DNA of 64,000 nt from assembly GCF_007990755.1 (NCBI RefSeq), contig NZ_BJXA01000006.1, forward strand, positions 1 through 64,000, given 5' to 3'. Both the position numbers and the translations under genes were made by a program. The DNA comes from Nocardia ninae NBRC 108245. Its GTDB lineage: Bacteria; Actinomycetota; Actinomycetes; Mycobacteriales; Mycobacteriaceae. The notes beneath the pieces are model-generated. The model saw nothing but the letters and a program-made list of their open reading frames with translations. It made no database searches and had not been told where the DNA came from. Positions 25,398 through 33,678 of the stretch are shown one piece after another (the first letter of the stretch is position 1; every line of letters begins with the position of its first letter).

Positions 25398-26456
25398 GTG
25401 ACTCTGGTCGAGATGGGGATACCTGCCGTGCGTTCCGGGCGTCCCTCGCTCGATGGGCGCCCCGATACGCCCTTCCTGCTGGACCGATTCGGCCGGGTGG
25501 CCCGCGATCTGCGCGTGTCCATCACCGAGAAGTGCTCGCTGCGCTGTACGTACTGCATGCCTGAGGAAGGGCTGCCCGCGATACCGAAGGACGAGCTGCT
25601 GACCGTCGCGGAGATCGTGCGCCTGGTGACCCTGGCGGTCCGCGAGCTCGGGGTGCAGGAGGTCCGGTTCACCGGCGGCGAGCCGTTGATGCGGCGCGAC
25701 CTCGAACAGATCATCGCGGGCTGTCACGAACAGGTGCCGGACACGCCGCTGGCGATGACCACGAACGGCGTCGGGCTCGAGCATCGCGCCCGCGCGCTCG
25801 CCGCCGCCGGGCTGCACCGGGTGAACGTCTCGCTGGACACGGTCGACCGGGCCGGGTTCGCCAAGCTGACCCGCCGCGACCGGCTCGGCTCCGCGCTGGC
25901 AGGCATTCGGGCCGCCCGCGATGCCGGGCTGGCCCCGGTCAAGGTGAACGCCGTGCTCATGCGCGAAACGCTGTCCGGCGCGGCGGATCTGCTGCAATGG
26001 TGCCTGGACGAGCAGTGCGCGCTGCGGTTCATCGAGGAGATGCCGCTCGACGCCGACCATGAATGGGCGCGCGCCAACATGGTCACCGCCGCCGAACTGC
26101 TCGACGTGCTCGGCGCTCGTTTCGAGCTCACCGCGGCAGGCCGCGCCGACCCGTCCGCTCCCGCCGAGACGTGGCTGGTCGACGGCGGCCCCGGCACCGT
26201 CGGGATCATCGCCTCGGTCACCCGCAAGTTCTGCGATACCTGCGACCGCACCCGCCTCACCGCCGACGGCATGCTGCGCTCCTGCCTGTTCAGCGACCAG
26301 GAATACGACCTGCGCCAGGCCCTGCGCGCCGGCGCCGACGATGCCGAACTCGCCACGCTGTGGCGCGGCGCGATGTGGAACAAGTGGGCGGGTCACGGCA
26401 TCGACGCCGAGGGCTTCGTCCCGCCGGAACGCACGATGGGAGCTATCGGTGGTTGA
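25398..26456 (+). CDS. moaA: GTP 3',8-cyclase (radical SAM)
   Basis: A 352-residue radical-SAM enzyme starting molybdenum cofactor synthesis. The N-terminal [4Fe-4S] motif is in [18 protein letters not shown] (CxxxCxxC, ~46-53), [13 protein letters not shown] follows, and the C-terminal second cluster is in [20 protein letters not shown]. The C-terminal end has GAIGG instead of exactly the usual GG tail, still compatible. Its last 8 bases overlap moaD, giving a moaA-moaD pair. Confidence 0.93.
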   Translation: MTLVEMGIPAVRSGRPSLDGRPDTPFLLDRFGRVARDLRVSITEKCSLRCTYCMPEEGLPAIPKDELLTVAEIVRLVTLAVRELGVQEVRFTGGEPLMRRDLEQIIAGCHEQVPDTPLAMTTNGVGLEHRARALAAAGLHRVNVSLDTVDRAGFAKLTRRDRLGSALAGIRAARDAGLAPVKVNAVLMRETLSGAADLLQWCLDEQCALRFIEEMPLDADHEWARANMVTAAELLDVLGARFELTAAGRADPSAPAETWLVDGGPGTVGIIASVTRKFCDTCDRTRLTADGMLRSCLFSDQEYDLRQALRAGADDAELATLWRGAMWNKWAGHGIDAEGFVPPERTMGAIGG

Positions 26457-26691
26457 GATCCGCTATTTCGCCGCCATCGCCGACGCCGTCGGCAAGGACC
26501 GCGAGACGCTCGAGTTCCCGGTCGGCGCCACCGTCGCCGACCTGCGCTCGATGCTGTCCGCCTCGTATGGGCCGGATCTGGACAAGATGCTGTCCGCCTG
26601 CGCCTATCTGGTCGGTGACGAGCTGACCCGCGATCCGAAGATGGCGTTGACGCCGCAGGTGGATGTGCTGCCACCGTTCGCAGGCGGGTGA
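26449..26691 (+). CDS. moaD: molybdopterin synthase sulfur carrier subunit
   Basis: An 80-residue ubiquitin-fold protein ending in PPFAGG; the C-terminal Gly-Gly is the site of thiocarboxylation. The start is GTG ([15 protein letters not shown]) at 26449 with GGGAG upstream, inside the end of moaA. It works with moaE at 22430. Confidence 0.9.
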   Translation: MVEIRYFAAIADAVGKDRETLEFPVGATVADLRSMLSASYGPDLDKMLSACAYLVGDELTRDPKMALTPQVDVLPPFAGG

Positions 26692-26703
26692 CCGGGTACC
26701 GCA

Positions 26704-26733
26704 TGTAGAGAAACCACTGTCGCGTTCGTCGTC
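26704..26733 (+). promoter_or_regulatory. ECF-like promoter of DGPF gene 1
   Basis: TGTAGA (26704-26709), 17 bases, CGTCGTC (26727-26733). The same element order and spacing recur at 27562-27591 before the second DGPF gene, and the downstream GGGTATCGGAC is also conserved. A TGTCGA-like -35 with CGTC -10 fits what is known for ECF42 sigma factors, whose gene lies two genes downstream. Confidence 0.65.
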
Positions 26734-26783
26734 CAGGTAGCGAGGGGTATCGGACTCCTCGGATTCCGGGAAGGATGACGATC

Positions 26784-27494
26784 ATGCACTACCTGGCGAC
26801 ATTGGTAGGACGCGGCGACGAGCCGGAGGTGGAGCCCGGCTCGCCGGAGTTCGTGGCCGAGGTCGAGAAGTACGAGGTGTTCGAGGCGAACGCGGGTGCG
26901 GCGATCGCCGGCGGCGCTCCGCTGTATCCGGTGGAGACCGCGGTCAACATCCGGCACGCCGGCGGCCGCACGCTCATCACCGACGGTCCGTTCACCGAGC
27001 AGGCCGAGGTGGTCGGCGGCTTCATCGTGTTCGACTGCAAGGATCTCGACGACGCCATCCAGCTCGCACGCCAGGCACCCGCGGCCGAACAGGGTGCGGT
27101 CGAACTGCGACCGATGATCCAGTGGCAGTCGCAAGGCCTGCCGGGCGCGGACTGGTGGCTCGCGCTGCTCTGGGAGCGGCCGGAGAACGTCATCGCGCCG
27201 GGCACACCCGAATGGGATCCGGCGGTGGCCCTGCATCAGGAGTTCGGTACGGCCGCTGCGGCGGCGTTGCGCGGCAGCGGCGCGGTGCAGCCGCCGACAA
27301 CCGCGACCACGGTGCGGGTCCGGGACGGCCGATTGCTGCTCACCGACGGACCCTTCGCCGAGGCCGAGGTGATCGACGGACTGTATATGTTCGTGGCGAA
27401 AGACCAGGCCGAGGCGACCGAGATCGCCGCCCGGATTCCGTGTGGCGCGACCGGACGGGTGGAACTGCGTCACCTCGTCGACCTCGAAGAGTGA
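26784..27494 (+). CDS. DGPF (YCII-related) protein, two fused domains
   Basis: A 236-residue cytoplasmic protein made of two YCII-like ferredoxin-fold repeats, each carrying the DGPF motif (LITDGPFTEQAEVVGGF at ~70-86 and LLTDGPFAEAEVIDG at ~190-205). Function is not established; such genes are typical neighbours and targets of ECF42 sigma factors. The ATG at 26784 (MHYLAT) is chosen over 26775 because it aligns with the paralogue's start and has AAGGA upstream. It is a tandem duplicate of 27642-28349. Confidence 0.85.
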   Translation: MHYLATLVGRGDEPEVEPGSPEFVAEVEKYEVFEANAGAAIAGGAPLYPVETAVNIRHAGGRTLITDGPFTEQAEVVGGFIVFDCKDLDDAIQLARQAPAAEQGAVELRPMIQWQSQGLPGADWWLALLWERPENVIAPGTPEWDPAVALHQEFGTAAAAALRGSGAVQPPTTATTVRVRDGRLLLTDGPFAEAEVIDGLYMFVAKDQAEATEIAARIPCGATGRVELRHLVDLEE

Positions 27495-27561
27495 CAGTGC
27501 CGATTTTTTTCGACGGTTCCGGCCGCGCGTCTCGATCGGTCTACCTGCGCGGCGTAGGGCA

Positions 27562-27591
27562 AGTAGAAAAATGCACGCACCGTTCGTCGTC
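27562..27591 (+). promoter_or_regulatory. ECF-like promoter of DGPF gene 2
   Basis: AGTAGA (27562-27567), 17 bases, CGTCGTC (27585-27591). This is the second copy of the element before DGPF gene 1, so promoter and gene were duplicated together. Confidence 0.65.
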
Positions 27592-27641
27592 TGGGTAGGG
27601 ACGGGTATCGGACCCCTCTATTCGAGGAAGGTTGGGCGACC

Positions 27642-28349
27642 ATGCACTACTTTGCGACGATCGTGAGCAGCGAGTCAGACCCCGCCAACAAGCCGGGCAC
27701 ACCCGAGTTCGCCGCAGGTGTCGAGAAGTACGCGGCATTCCAGGAGCAGGCCGCGGCGGCGATCGCGGGCGGCGCGCCGCTGTTCCCGGTGGACACGGCG
27801 ATCAATGTCCGGCGCGACGGGGACCAACTCTTGGTCACCGACGGGCCGTTCACCGAGCAATCGGAGGTGGTCGGCGGCTTCTATGTCTTCGACTGCCCGG
27901 ATCTGGACACGGCCGTCGAACTCGCCGGTCGGATTCCGACGGCCGCGCGGGGTTCGGTCGAGGTGCGTCCGATGGCGATGTGGACGCCGCACGAGCAGCC
28001 GGGCGCCGACTGGTGGACCGCGCTGCTGTGGGAGAGCGACGTGATCGAACCGGACACCCCCGAATGGGCCGCTGCGGTCGCCGAACACGAGCGGTTCGGC
28101 GAACAGGTCGGTGACGTGATCCGTGGCGGCGGCGCATTGCGGCCACCGGCGACCGCGGTCACCGTGCGGATGCGCGACGGGCAACTGTTGCGTACCGACG
28201 GGCCGTACACCGAGGGCGCGGAAATAGTCGACGGCGTCTACGTCTTCACCGCGACCGGCCCCGCACAGGCCGTGGAGATCGCGGCCGAGATTCCGCGCGG
28301 GGCGAAGGGGCGTACCGAAGTTCGCCGCATCGTCGACGTCGGCTTCTGA
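27642..28349 (+). CDS. DGPF (YCII-related) protein, two fused domains, paralogue 2
   Basis: A 235-residue close paralogue of the previous gene, again with two YCII-type domains (LVTDGPFTEQSEVVGG and the variant LLRTDGPYTEGAEIVDG, where DGPF has become DGPY). AGGAAGG precedes the ATG. Its stop is two bases before the GTG of the sigma factor gene, implying translational coupling, so the sigma factor is transcribed from the promoter it probably recognises. Confidence 0.85.
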   Translation: MHYFATIVSSESDPANKPGTPEFAAGVEKYAAFQEQAAAAIAGGAPLFPVDTAINVRRDGDQLLVTDGPFTEQSEVVGGFYVFDCPDLDTAVELAGRIPTAARGSVEVRPMAMWTPHEQPGADWWTALLWESDVIEPDTPEWAAAVAEHERFGEQVGDVIRGGGALRPPATAVTVRMRDGQLLRTDGPYTEGAEIVDGVYVFTATGPAQAVEIAAEIPRGAKGRTEVRRIVDVGF

Positions 28350-28351
28350 CC

Positions 28352-29623
28352 GTGCCTGGCTCGGCCGCATCGATCGACGGCGTCTACCGCGCCGAATTCG
28401 GCCGGGCCGTGGCCACGCTCGCCCGGCTGGTCGGCGATATCGGGCTGGCCGAGGACGCGGTGCACGAGGCGTTCGCCGACGCACTGCGCAGCTGGCCGAG
28501 CCAGGGCGTGCCGTCGAATCCGGGCGCCTGGATCACCACCGCGGCGCGCAATCGCGCGCTGGACCGGCTGCGGCGTGAATCGCTCCGGGGTGGCAAAGAG
28601 CAGGACGCCGTGCTGCTGACCGCGCCGAGTCCGCTCGGCGCGCCGAACGAGGAGATGGACGTGTCGCCGGTGGCCGACGATCAGCTGCGCATGATCTTCA
28701 CCTGTTGCCATCCGGCGCTGTCGCCCGAGTCGCAGGTCGCGCTGACGCTGCGGCTGGTGTGCGGGCTGCGGACGGCGGAGATCGCCCGAGGTTTCCTGCA
28801 GCCGGAACATACTGTGGCCCAACGTCTCACCCGCGCGAAGGCGAAGATCAGGTCGGCCGGTATTCCGCTGCGGGTGCCGCCCGCGCACCTGCTGGCGGAA
28901 CGCACGCCCGTGGTGCTGGCATGCGTCTATCTGGTCTTCACCGAAGGCTACTTCGCCACCTCGGGACCGGCCGCTGTCCGAGATGAACTGTGTGACGAGG
29001 CGATTCGGCTCGGCAAACTGTTGTGCGGGCTGCTGCCGGACGAGCCGGAGGCGCGGGCACTGCTCGCGCTGATGCTGCTCAATGACAGCCGCAGAGACCA
29101 ACGCCGCAGTGCCGGAGGAGAATTGGTGCCGATCGAGGACCAGGACCGGTCCGCGTGGAATCGGGCCCAGATCGCCGCGGGGTTGCGCTGTCTGGTCTCC
29201 GCCGCCGCGGACGGTACCGGTCCCTACCTTGCCCAAGCGAGGATTGCTGCCGCACATGCCACCGCGCCGACGTGGAAGCAAACTGATTGGGCCGCAATAG
29301 TATCCGGCTACGACGAGCTGCTCGGATACTCGGACTCGCCGATGGTCGCGGTGAATCGGGCGATCGCCGTCGGCTTCCTGCGCGGGTTCGACAGCGGTCT
29401 CGCCGCACTCGACGAGATCGCGGACCATCCGCGCCTGGTCGCCTCGCATCTCGTCGCCGCGACCCGCGCCGACCTGCTTCGCCGCGCGGGGCGCCATGCG
29501 GAGTCCGTGACGCACTATCGCGTCGCACTGGAGCGCACGGCCAACGAGCAAGTCCGCCGCTTCCTGTCTCGGCGCCTCGCCCAAGTAGAAACAGCTGCGG
29601 GACAAGATCTTACAAAGCCATAG
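28352..29623 (+). CDS. ECF42-type sigma factor with C-terminal TPR-like extension
   Basis: A 423-residue protein. Sigma-70 region 2 (~10-75; LAEDAVHEAFADALRSWP, GAWITTAARNRALDRLRRE) and region 4 (~115-165; LSPESQVALTLRLVCGLRTAEIARGFLQPEHTVAQRLTRAK) are followed by a ~240-residue helical extension with TPR-like pairs (EDQDRSAWNRAQIAAG, YDELLGYSDSPMVAVNRAIAV). This layout and the adjacent DGPF genes are diagnostic of group ECF42, which lacks an anti-sigma factor and is thought to be controlled by its own extension. The start is GTG, two bases after the upstream stop. Confidence 0.88.
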   Translation: MPGSAASIDGVYRAEFGRAVATLARLVGDIGLAEDAVHEAFADALRSWPSQGVPSNPGAWITTAARNRALDRLRRESLRGGKEQDAVLLTAPSPLGAPNEEMDVSPVADDQLRMIFTCCHPALSPESQVALTLRLVCGLRTAEIARGFLQPEHTVAQRLTRAKAKIRSAGIPLRVPPAHLLAERTPVVLACVYLVFTEGYFATSGPAAVRDELCDEAIRLGKLLCGLLPDEPEARALLALMLLNDSRRDQRRSAGGELVPIEDQDRSAWNRAQIAAGLRCLVSAAADGTGPYLAQARIAAAHATAPTWKQTDWAAIVSGYDELLGYSDSPMVAVNRAIAVGFLRGFDSGLAALDEIADHPRLVASHLVAATRADLLRRAGRHAESVTHYRVALERTANEQVRRFLSRRLAQVETAAGQDLTKP

Positions 29624-29677
29624 ACACATGCGCATTCATCTATATATCCTGGTGGCGACACAAGGAGGGAGAGTGCG

Positions 29678-30280
29678 ATGGCAGTAGGCGCACTGATTTT
29701 GTATGTGGTCTTCGCCGCGGCGGCGTTCGGCTGGCGGAGCTGGTGGCAGTGGCGCCGCACGGGGTCGACCGGGTTCCGTGGCATCGGCGGTCGCCCGGGT
29801 TCGCTGGAATGGCTGGCCGGCGTGGGGGTCGTCGTGGCCTTCGCCGTCGGGCTGGCCGCACCGATACTTCAGCTGACGGACGTGCTGGACCCGATTCCGT
29901 TGCTGGACAAGAAGTTCGTGTCCTGGGTCGGGGTCGTTGTCGCAGTAGCCGGCATCGTGGGCACGCTGTACGCGCAGCGAGACATGGGGGAGTCCTGGCG
30001 AATCGGCGTCGACGCCACGGAGCGCACGACCCTGGTGCGATCCGGCGTCTTCGGCCTGGTCCGCAACCCGATCTTTACCGGAATGTTCACCTTCGCGGTA
30101 GGCGTCACGCTGATGGTGCCCAATCCTGTTGCGGTGGTGGGCTTCCTGCTACTCGTCGGCGCGATCGAACTACAGGTACGAGTGGTGGAGGAGCCGTACC
30201 TGCACAAGGTCCACGGCGACCACTACCGCTCCTACGTCGCTGAGGTCGGCCGCTTCGTACCCGCCGTCGGCAGGCGATAG
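29678..30280 (+). CDS. isoprenylcysteine carboxyl methyltransferase (ICMT/PEMT)-like membrane protein
   Basis: A 200-residue membrane protein with about five helices. The C-terminal SAM-binding signature is GVFGLVRNPIFTGM ... EEPYLHKVHGDHYRSYVAEVGRFVP (His, Glu/Glu and RNP motifs of the ICMT/PEMT fold). AAGGAGGGAGAG precedes the ATG. Bacterial members probably methylate lipids or small isoprenoids; the substrate is unknown. It has its own gap after the sigma gene (54 bases) and shares the bidirectional hairpin at 30300-30345 with nadE. Confidence 0.8.
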   Translation: MAVGALILYVVFAAAAFGWRSWWQWRRTGSTGFRGIGGRPGSLEWLAGVGVVVAFAVGLAAPILQLTDVLDPIPLLDKKFVSWVGVVVAVAGIVGTLYAQRDMGESWRIGVDATERTTLVRSGVFGLVRNPIFTGMFTFAVGVTLMVPNPVAVVGFLLLVGAIELQVRVVEEPYLHKVHGDHYRSYVAEVGRFVPAVGRR

Positions 30281-30299
30281 GACCAGCCGCACACCTTTC

Positions 30300-30345
30300 G
30301 ATGTCCCGCACCGACAATCGCATGCGATTCCCGGTGCGGGACATC
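30300..30345. terminator. bidirectional hairpin between ICMT-like gene and nadE
   Basis: GATGTCCCGCACCG (30300-30313) pairs with 30332-30345; it is placed between two convergent genes, 20 bases from each stop. Confidence 0.75.
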
Positions 30346-30365
30346 AGAAGTGGTGCGGTTGTCGG

Positions 30366-31193
30366 CTAGTCGCGCCACCAGGTGTCGAGCGGGGTGACCG
30401 GGACGGTCCGCTTGTGCCGGGTGTTGAGGTAGATGGACTCGATCCGCTCGGCGACCTCGGCGGTGACGTCCTTGCCCTCCAGGTAGTCGTCGATCTCGCG
30501 GTAGGTGAGGCCGAGGGCCTCCTCGTCGGGCAGCGAGGGCTTGTCGTCCTCCAGGTCGGCGGTGGGCACCTTCGACCAGATGCTCTCCGGAGCGCCGAGC
30601 TCCTGCAGCAGCGCCGCACCCTGGTGCTTGGTGAGCCCGGTCAGCGGGGTGAGGTCGACGCCGCCGTCGCCGTACTTGGTGAAGAAACCGGTGACCGCCT
30701 CCGCGGCGTGGTCGGTACCGACCACGAGCAGATTCTGCTGCCCGGCGATCGCGTACTGGATCACCATGCGCTCGCGCGCCTTGATGTTGCCGCGCACGAA
30801 ATCGCGCAGCTTGTCGATCTTGAGGGCGGAGGCCACCTCGCCCGCGGTCGCGTTCGCACTCGGCCGCACGTTCACCGATACCGTCTTGTCCGGCTGGATG
30901 AAGCGCAGCGCGGCGCGCGCATCGGCCTCATCGGACTGCACGCCATAAGGCAGGCGCACGGCGACGAACGTCGCGTCCGCGCCGTCGGCCCGCAGTTCCT
31001 CGACCGCGAGCTGGCACAACCGGCCCGCCAGCGAGCTGTCCTGCCCGCCGCTGATGCCGAGCACGAAACCCTTTGCGGGAGTGGCGTTCAGATAGTCCTT
31101 GAGGAAATCGACCCGGCGCCGTACCTCGTCCTTCGGCTCGATGCTCGGTTGAACGCCCAACTCGGTGATGATCTGTTCGCGCAGGTTCCGCAT
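30366..31193 (-). CDS. nadE: NH3-dependent NAD+ synthetase
   Basis: A 275-residue enzyme making NAD+ from deamido-NAD+, ATP and ammonia, the last step of NAD synthesis. It has the ATP-pyrophosphatase P-loop [14 protein letters not shown] (~45-58), the [21 protein letters not shown] motif and [16 protein letters not shown]. There is no glutaminase domain, which distinguishes it from the long glutamine-dependent form of mycobacteria. The ATG at 31193 gives the standard ~275-residue length, while the frame from 31316 adds unrelated sequence overlapping the TetR gene. The 22-base gap to the TetR stop suggests possible read-through. Confidence 0.92.
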   Translation of the reverse strand: MRNLREQIITELGVQPSIEPKDEVRRRVDFLKDYLNATPAKGFVLGISGGQDSSLAGRLCQLAVEELRADGADATFVAVRLPYGVQSDEADARAALRFIQPDKTVSVNVRPSANATAGEVASALKIDKLRDFVRGNIKARERMVIQYAIAGQQNLLVVGTDHAAEAVTGFFTKYGDGGVDLTPLTGLTKHQGAALLQELGAPESIWSKVPTADLEDDKPSLPDEEALGLTYREIDDYLEGKDVTAEVAERIESIYLNTRHKRTVPVTPLDTWWRD

Positions 31194-31215
31194 GGCAGCC
31201 CACTTTACTGTCGAT

Positions 31216-31875
31216 TCACCGTGAGACAACGCGACGAACGATTGCTTCCCAGTTGTCGCCGATCTGATCGCGGCTATACCCCTGCGCGCGCATCTGATGC
31301 ATGACGAGCGCGGCACTGAGTGTGCTGAGTAGGCTGTCGGCGACCAGCGCGAGCTCGCCGGGCACTTTCGCCTCGCGCAGCAGCACCGTCACGTGCGCCT
31401 TGAGCAGCATGTAGGGCGCGCCGGAGTAGCGGTCGCCCGCCTCGCCGATCTCCGCGGCTCGGTACAGCTCGCCCTCCACATCGATGTCGAGCAGGCGGGC
31501 GCGGCCGAACGCGACGAGCCGCTCCACCGGCTCCGCACCGGGTCCCAGCGGCGGCGGCCCGAACATGAACGCCTGCTGGGCTTTGCGTTCGGAGTGATCC
31601 AGCAGCGCCATCAGCAGTCCGGACCGGCTACCGAACCGGCGGAAGACGGTGCCCTTGCCGACCCCGGCCCGCTTGGCCAGCGCGTCCATCGTGAGCCCGT
31701 CGACCCCCTGCTCGCGCACCAGTTGTTGCGCGGCGTCGAGCAGTAACTGCCGGTTGCGTGCCGCGTCGGCGCGTTCGGTGGGTTCGGACGTGCCGGGAAG
31801 GGGCGCGCCGATGCCGAGCAGCGGACGCTCCCCTGGGGCGGGGAGATCCGATATGGGGTAGCTCACAGCACTCAC
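31216..31875 (-). CDS. TetR-family regulator
   Basis: A 219-residue repressor. Helix-turn-helix at ~38-85 ([43 protein letters not shown]) and a C-terminal ligand domain ([20 protein letters not shown]). It is divergent from the FMN reductase gene; the palindrome at 31893-31914, between the two starts, is its likely operator. The GTG start is in [10 protein letters not shown]; an ATG is not available nearby. Confidence 0.85.
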   Translation of the reverse strand: MSAVSYPISDLPAPGERPLLGIGAPLPGTSEPTERADAARNRQLLLDAAQQLVREQGVDGLTMDALAKRAGVGKGTVFRRFGSRSGLLMALLDHSERKAQQAFMFGPPPLGPGAEPVERLVAFGRARLLDIDVEGELYRAAEIGEAGDRYSGAPYMLLKAHVTVLLREAKVPGELALVADSLLSTLSAALVMHQMRAQGYSRDQIGDNWEAIVRRVVSR

Positions 31876-31892
31876 GCAATCTCCGCGGGAAG

Positions 31893-31914
31893 TAATCGGA
31901 CCGTGGTCCGGTTA
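31893..31914. promoter_or_regulatory. 22-bp operator palindrome for the TetR at 31216
   Basis: TAA-T-CGGACC-GT-GGTCCG-G-TTA: both arms are complementary except one pair, centred between divergent genes 18 bases from the TetR start and 51 bases from the reductase start. Size and symmetry fit TetR binding. Confidence 0.7.
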
Positions 31915-31964
31915 TCTGTCAGTGAAAGTTCGGACACTACCCACTCAGTACACCAGGAGTCGTC

Positions 31965-32534
31965 ATGAGTCAGACCCGCATCCTCGCTCTCGTCGGAAGC
32001 CTGCGTGCCGCTTCTATCAACCGTCAGCTCGCCGAGACCGCTGTGCAAACCTCGCCGGAGGGCGTTGAGATCACCCTCTTCGAAGGTCTCGCCGATATTC
32101 CTTTCTACAACGAGGACATCGATGCCGAGGGTTCCGTGCCCGCCGCGGCCCAGGCGCTGCGTGACGCTGTCGCCGCAGCGGACGGTCTGCTCGTCGTGAC
32201 TCCCGAATACAACGGCAGCCTGCCGGGCGCGCTGAAGAACGCCATCGACTGGGTCTCCCGTCCGTACGGCGTCGGCGCGATCAAGGACAAGCCTGCCGCC
32301 GTGGTGAGCGCGTCGATCAGCCCGAACGCCGCGCAGTGGGCGCACGGCGACACGGTCAAGGTGCTCGGCGTCGCGGGTGCCCGCGTGGTGGAGTCCGCGC
32401 ACCTGCACTTCGCCACGATCGGCGAGCGATTCGGCACGACACACCCGCGTGAGGATGCCGAAGCGCTCACGGAATTGGCCGCCACCGTGCACGAGCTGGT
32501 CCAGGCCACTCGCGGTGAATTGGCCGCCGTGTAA
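31965..32534 (+). CDS. NADPH-dependent FMN reductase (chromate/quinone reductase-like)
   Basis: A 189-residue flavodoxin-fold protein. It has the FMN phosphate loop ALVGSLRAASINRQLAE (~8-24), TPEYNGSLPGALKNAIDW (~78-95) and a final segment GERFGTTHPREDAE. Enzymes of this family reduce quinones, azo dyes or chromate with NAD(P)H. Divergent from TetR across the operator palindrome, hence probably inducible by its substrate. The ATG follows ACCAGGAGTCGTC. Confidence 0.88.
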   Translation: MSQTRILALVGSLRAASINRQLAETAVQTSPEGVEITLFEGLADIPFYNEDIDAEGSVPAAAQALRDAVAAADGLLVVTPEYNGSLPGALKNAIDWVSRPYGVGAIKDKPAAVVSASISPNAAQWAHGDTVKVLGVAGARVVESAHLHFATIGERFGTTHPREDAEALTELAATVHELVQATRGELAAV

Positions 32535-32554
32535 GCTTCCGCTCCGGTCTTCTC

Positions 32555-32587
32555 GAGGGTCATCTCCACGCGGTGGAGGTGGCCCTC
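32555..32587 (+). terminator. hairpin after the FMN reductase gene
   Basis: GAGGGTCATCTCCAC (32555-32569) pairs with 32573-32587 with two G-U pairs, ending in CTTCGTC; 20 bases after the stop. Confidence 0.7.
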
Positions 32588-32712
32588 TTCGTCTGCGCAG
32601 GGAGTTTGCTGGAAATCAGCTACGGTACGAAATTGTGATCTGCACCACGGTCGTGTCGGGTTGCGAATCGAGCATCCAGGTACTTACCGCGTTCGAATTT
32701 CACCAATGTGAC

Positions 32713-32760
32713 TCGCAACATGTCGTGTCGGATGAATCTGTCGGCCACTAGGTGTAGTGT
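32713..32760 (+). promoter_or_regulatory. paired NrdR boxes upstream of nrdHIE
   Basis: Box 1 TCGCAACATGTCGTGT (32713-32728) and box 2 CCACTAGGTGTAGTGT (32745-32760). Against the NrdR-box consensus ACACTATATATAGTGT they match at about 11 and 12 of 16 positions, and their starts are 32 bp apart, the spacing known for NrdR tandem sites. Box 2 is almost the complement of a box at nrdF. Other than these boxes, 32588-32923 shows no gene. Confidence 0.8.
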
Positions 32761-32923
32761 CTTCGGTACTGGAAGACGGCATGACACCCCGCTCTGCGAG
32801 CCTCGGCCCGAAAGGGCTGAGCAGGGGATTCGCGGCCAGATCCAGGAGTTTGCGCAGCAAGGTCGGATCGTGCACATACGGATCACAGGCTGTGGATCAG
32901 GCACAAGGAGAAGAGGGAGACCA

Positions 32924-33157
32924 ATGACCGTCACCGTGTACACCAAGCCCGCTTGCGTCCAGTGCAATGCCACCTACAAGGCGCTCGACAAGGCCGGGGT
33001 GGACTACGAGGTGATCGACATCTCCGAGAACGACGAGGCACGTGACTACGTCATGGCCCTCGGCTACCTGCAGGCCCCGGTCGTCGTGGCCGGTGAGGAT
33101 CACTGGTCCGGTTTCCGGCCCGATCGCATCAAGTCGCTCGCCACCGTGGCGGCCTGA
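32924..33157 (+). CDS. nrdH: glutaredoxin-like NrdH redoxin
   Basis: A 77-residue electron donor for class Ib ribonucleotide reductase. It has the redox motif CVQC at ~11-14 and the NrdH-specific WSGFRPDRI near the C-terminus. AAGGAGAAGAGGGAG precedes the ATG. First gene of nrdH-nrdI-nrdE. Confidence 0.93.
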   Translation: MTVTVYTKPACVQCNATYKALDKAGVDYEVIDISENDEARDYVMALGYLQAPVVVAGEDHWSGFRPDRIKSLATVAA

Positions 33158-33195
33158 CCGCTCGCGCACTCCGTCCTCCGAGAGGAGAGGTGACC

Positions 33196-33678
33196 GTGTC
33201 CGACGACAATGCTTACGGTCCCGCCGCTCCGGCACTGGTCTACTTCTCCAGCGCCTCGGAGAACACGCATCGCTTCGTCGAGAAGCTGGGTCTCCCGGCA
33301 ACTCGCATTCCACTGCACACCGCCGATTCGCTGCGCGTCGACGAACCCTTCGTGCTGATCGTCCCCACCTACGGGGGCGGTCGGCACGTTCTGGGTGGGA
33401 ACAGATCCGACAAGGATTTCGTGCCGCGGCAGGTCGCCAAGTTCCTCAACGACCCGCACAACCGCGCCCTGCTGCGCGGCGTGGTCGCGGCGGGAAACAC
33501 GAACTTCGGCGATACCTACTGCTACGCGGGAGACGTGATCTCCCGCAAATGCGGCGTGCCGTACCTGTATCGCTTCGAACTCATGGGAACCGCCGAGGAC
33601 GTCGAGCGCGTCCGAGAAGGATTGGGATTGTTTTGGCAACAACAACGACAGCACCGGCCGGAAAAACGGCTCGCTTAG
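33196..33678 (+). CDS. nrdI: NrdI flavodoxin-like protein
   Basis: About 160 residues. Flavodoxin of the class Ib system that supplies oxidant for the dimanganese cofactor of NrdF. Motifs are [18 protein letters not shown] (FMN loop), VPTYGGG and [18 protein letters not shown] at 33196 is favoured because GGAGAGG lies 5-6 bases before it; GTG at 33190 would overlap that site. The 3' end overlaps the predicted nrdE start by 46 bases. Confidence 0.92.
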   Translation: MSDDNAYGPAAPALVYFSSASENTHRFVEKLGLPATRIPLHTADSLRVDEPFVLIVPTYGGGRHVLGGNRSDKDFVPRQVAKFLNDPHNRALLRGVVAAGNTNFGDTYCYAGDVISRKCGVPYLYRFELMGTAEDVERVREGLGLFWQQQRQHRPEKRLA

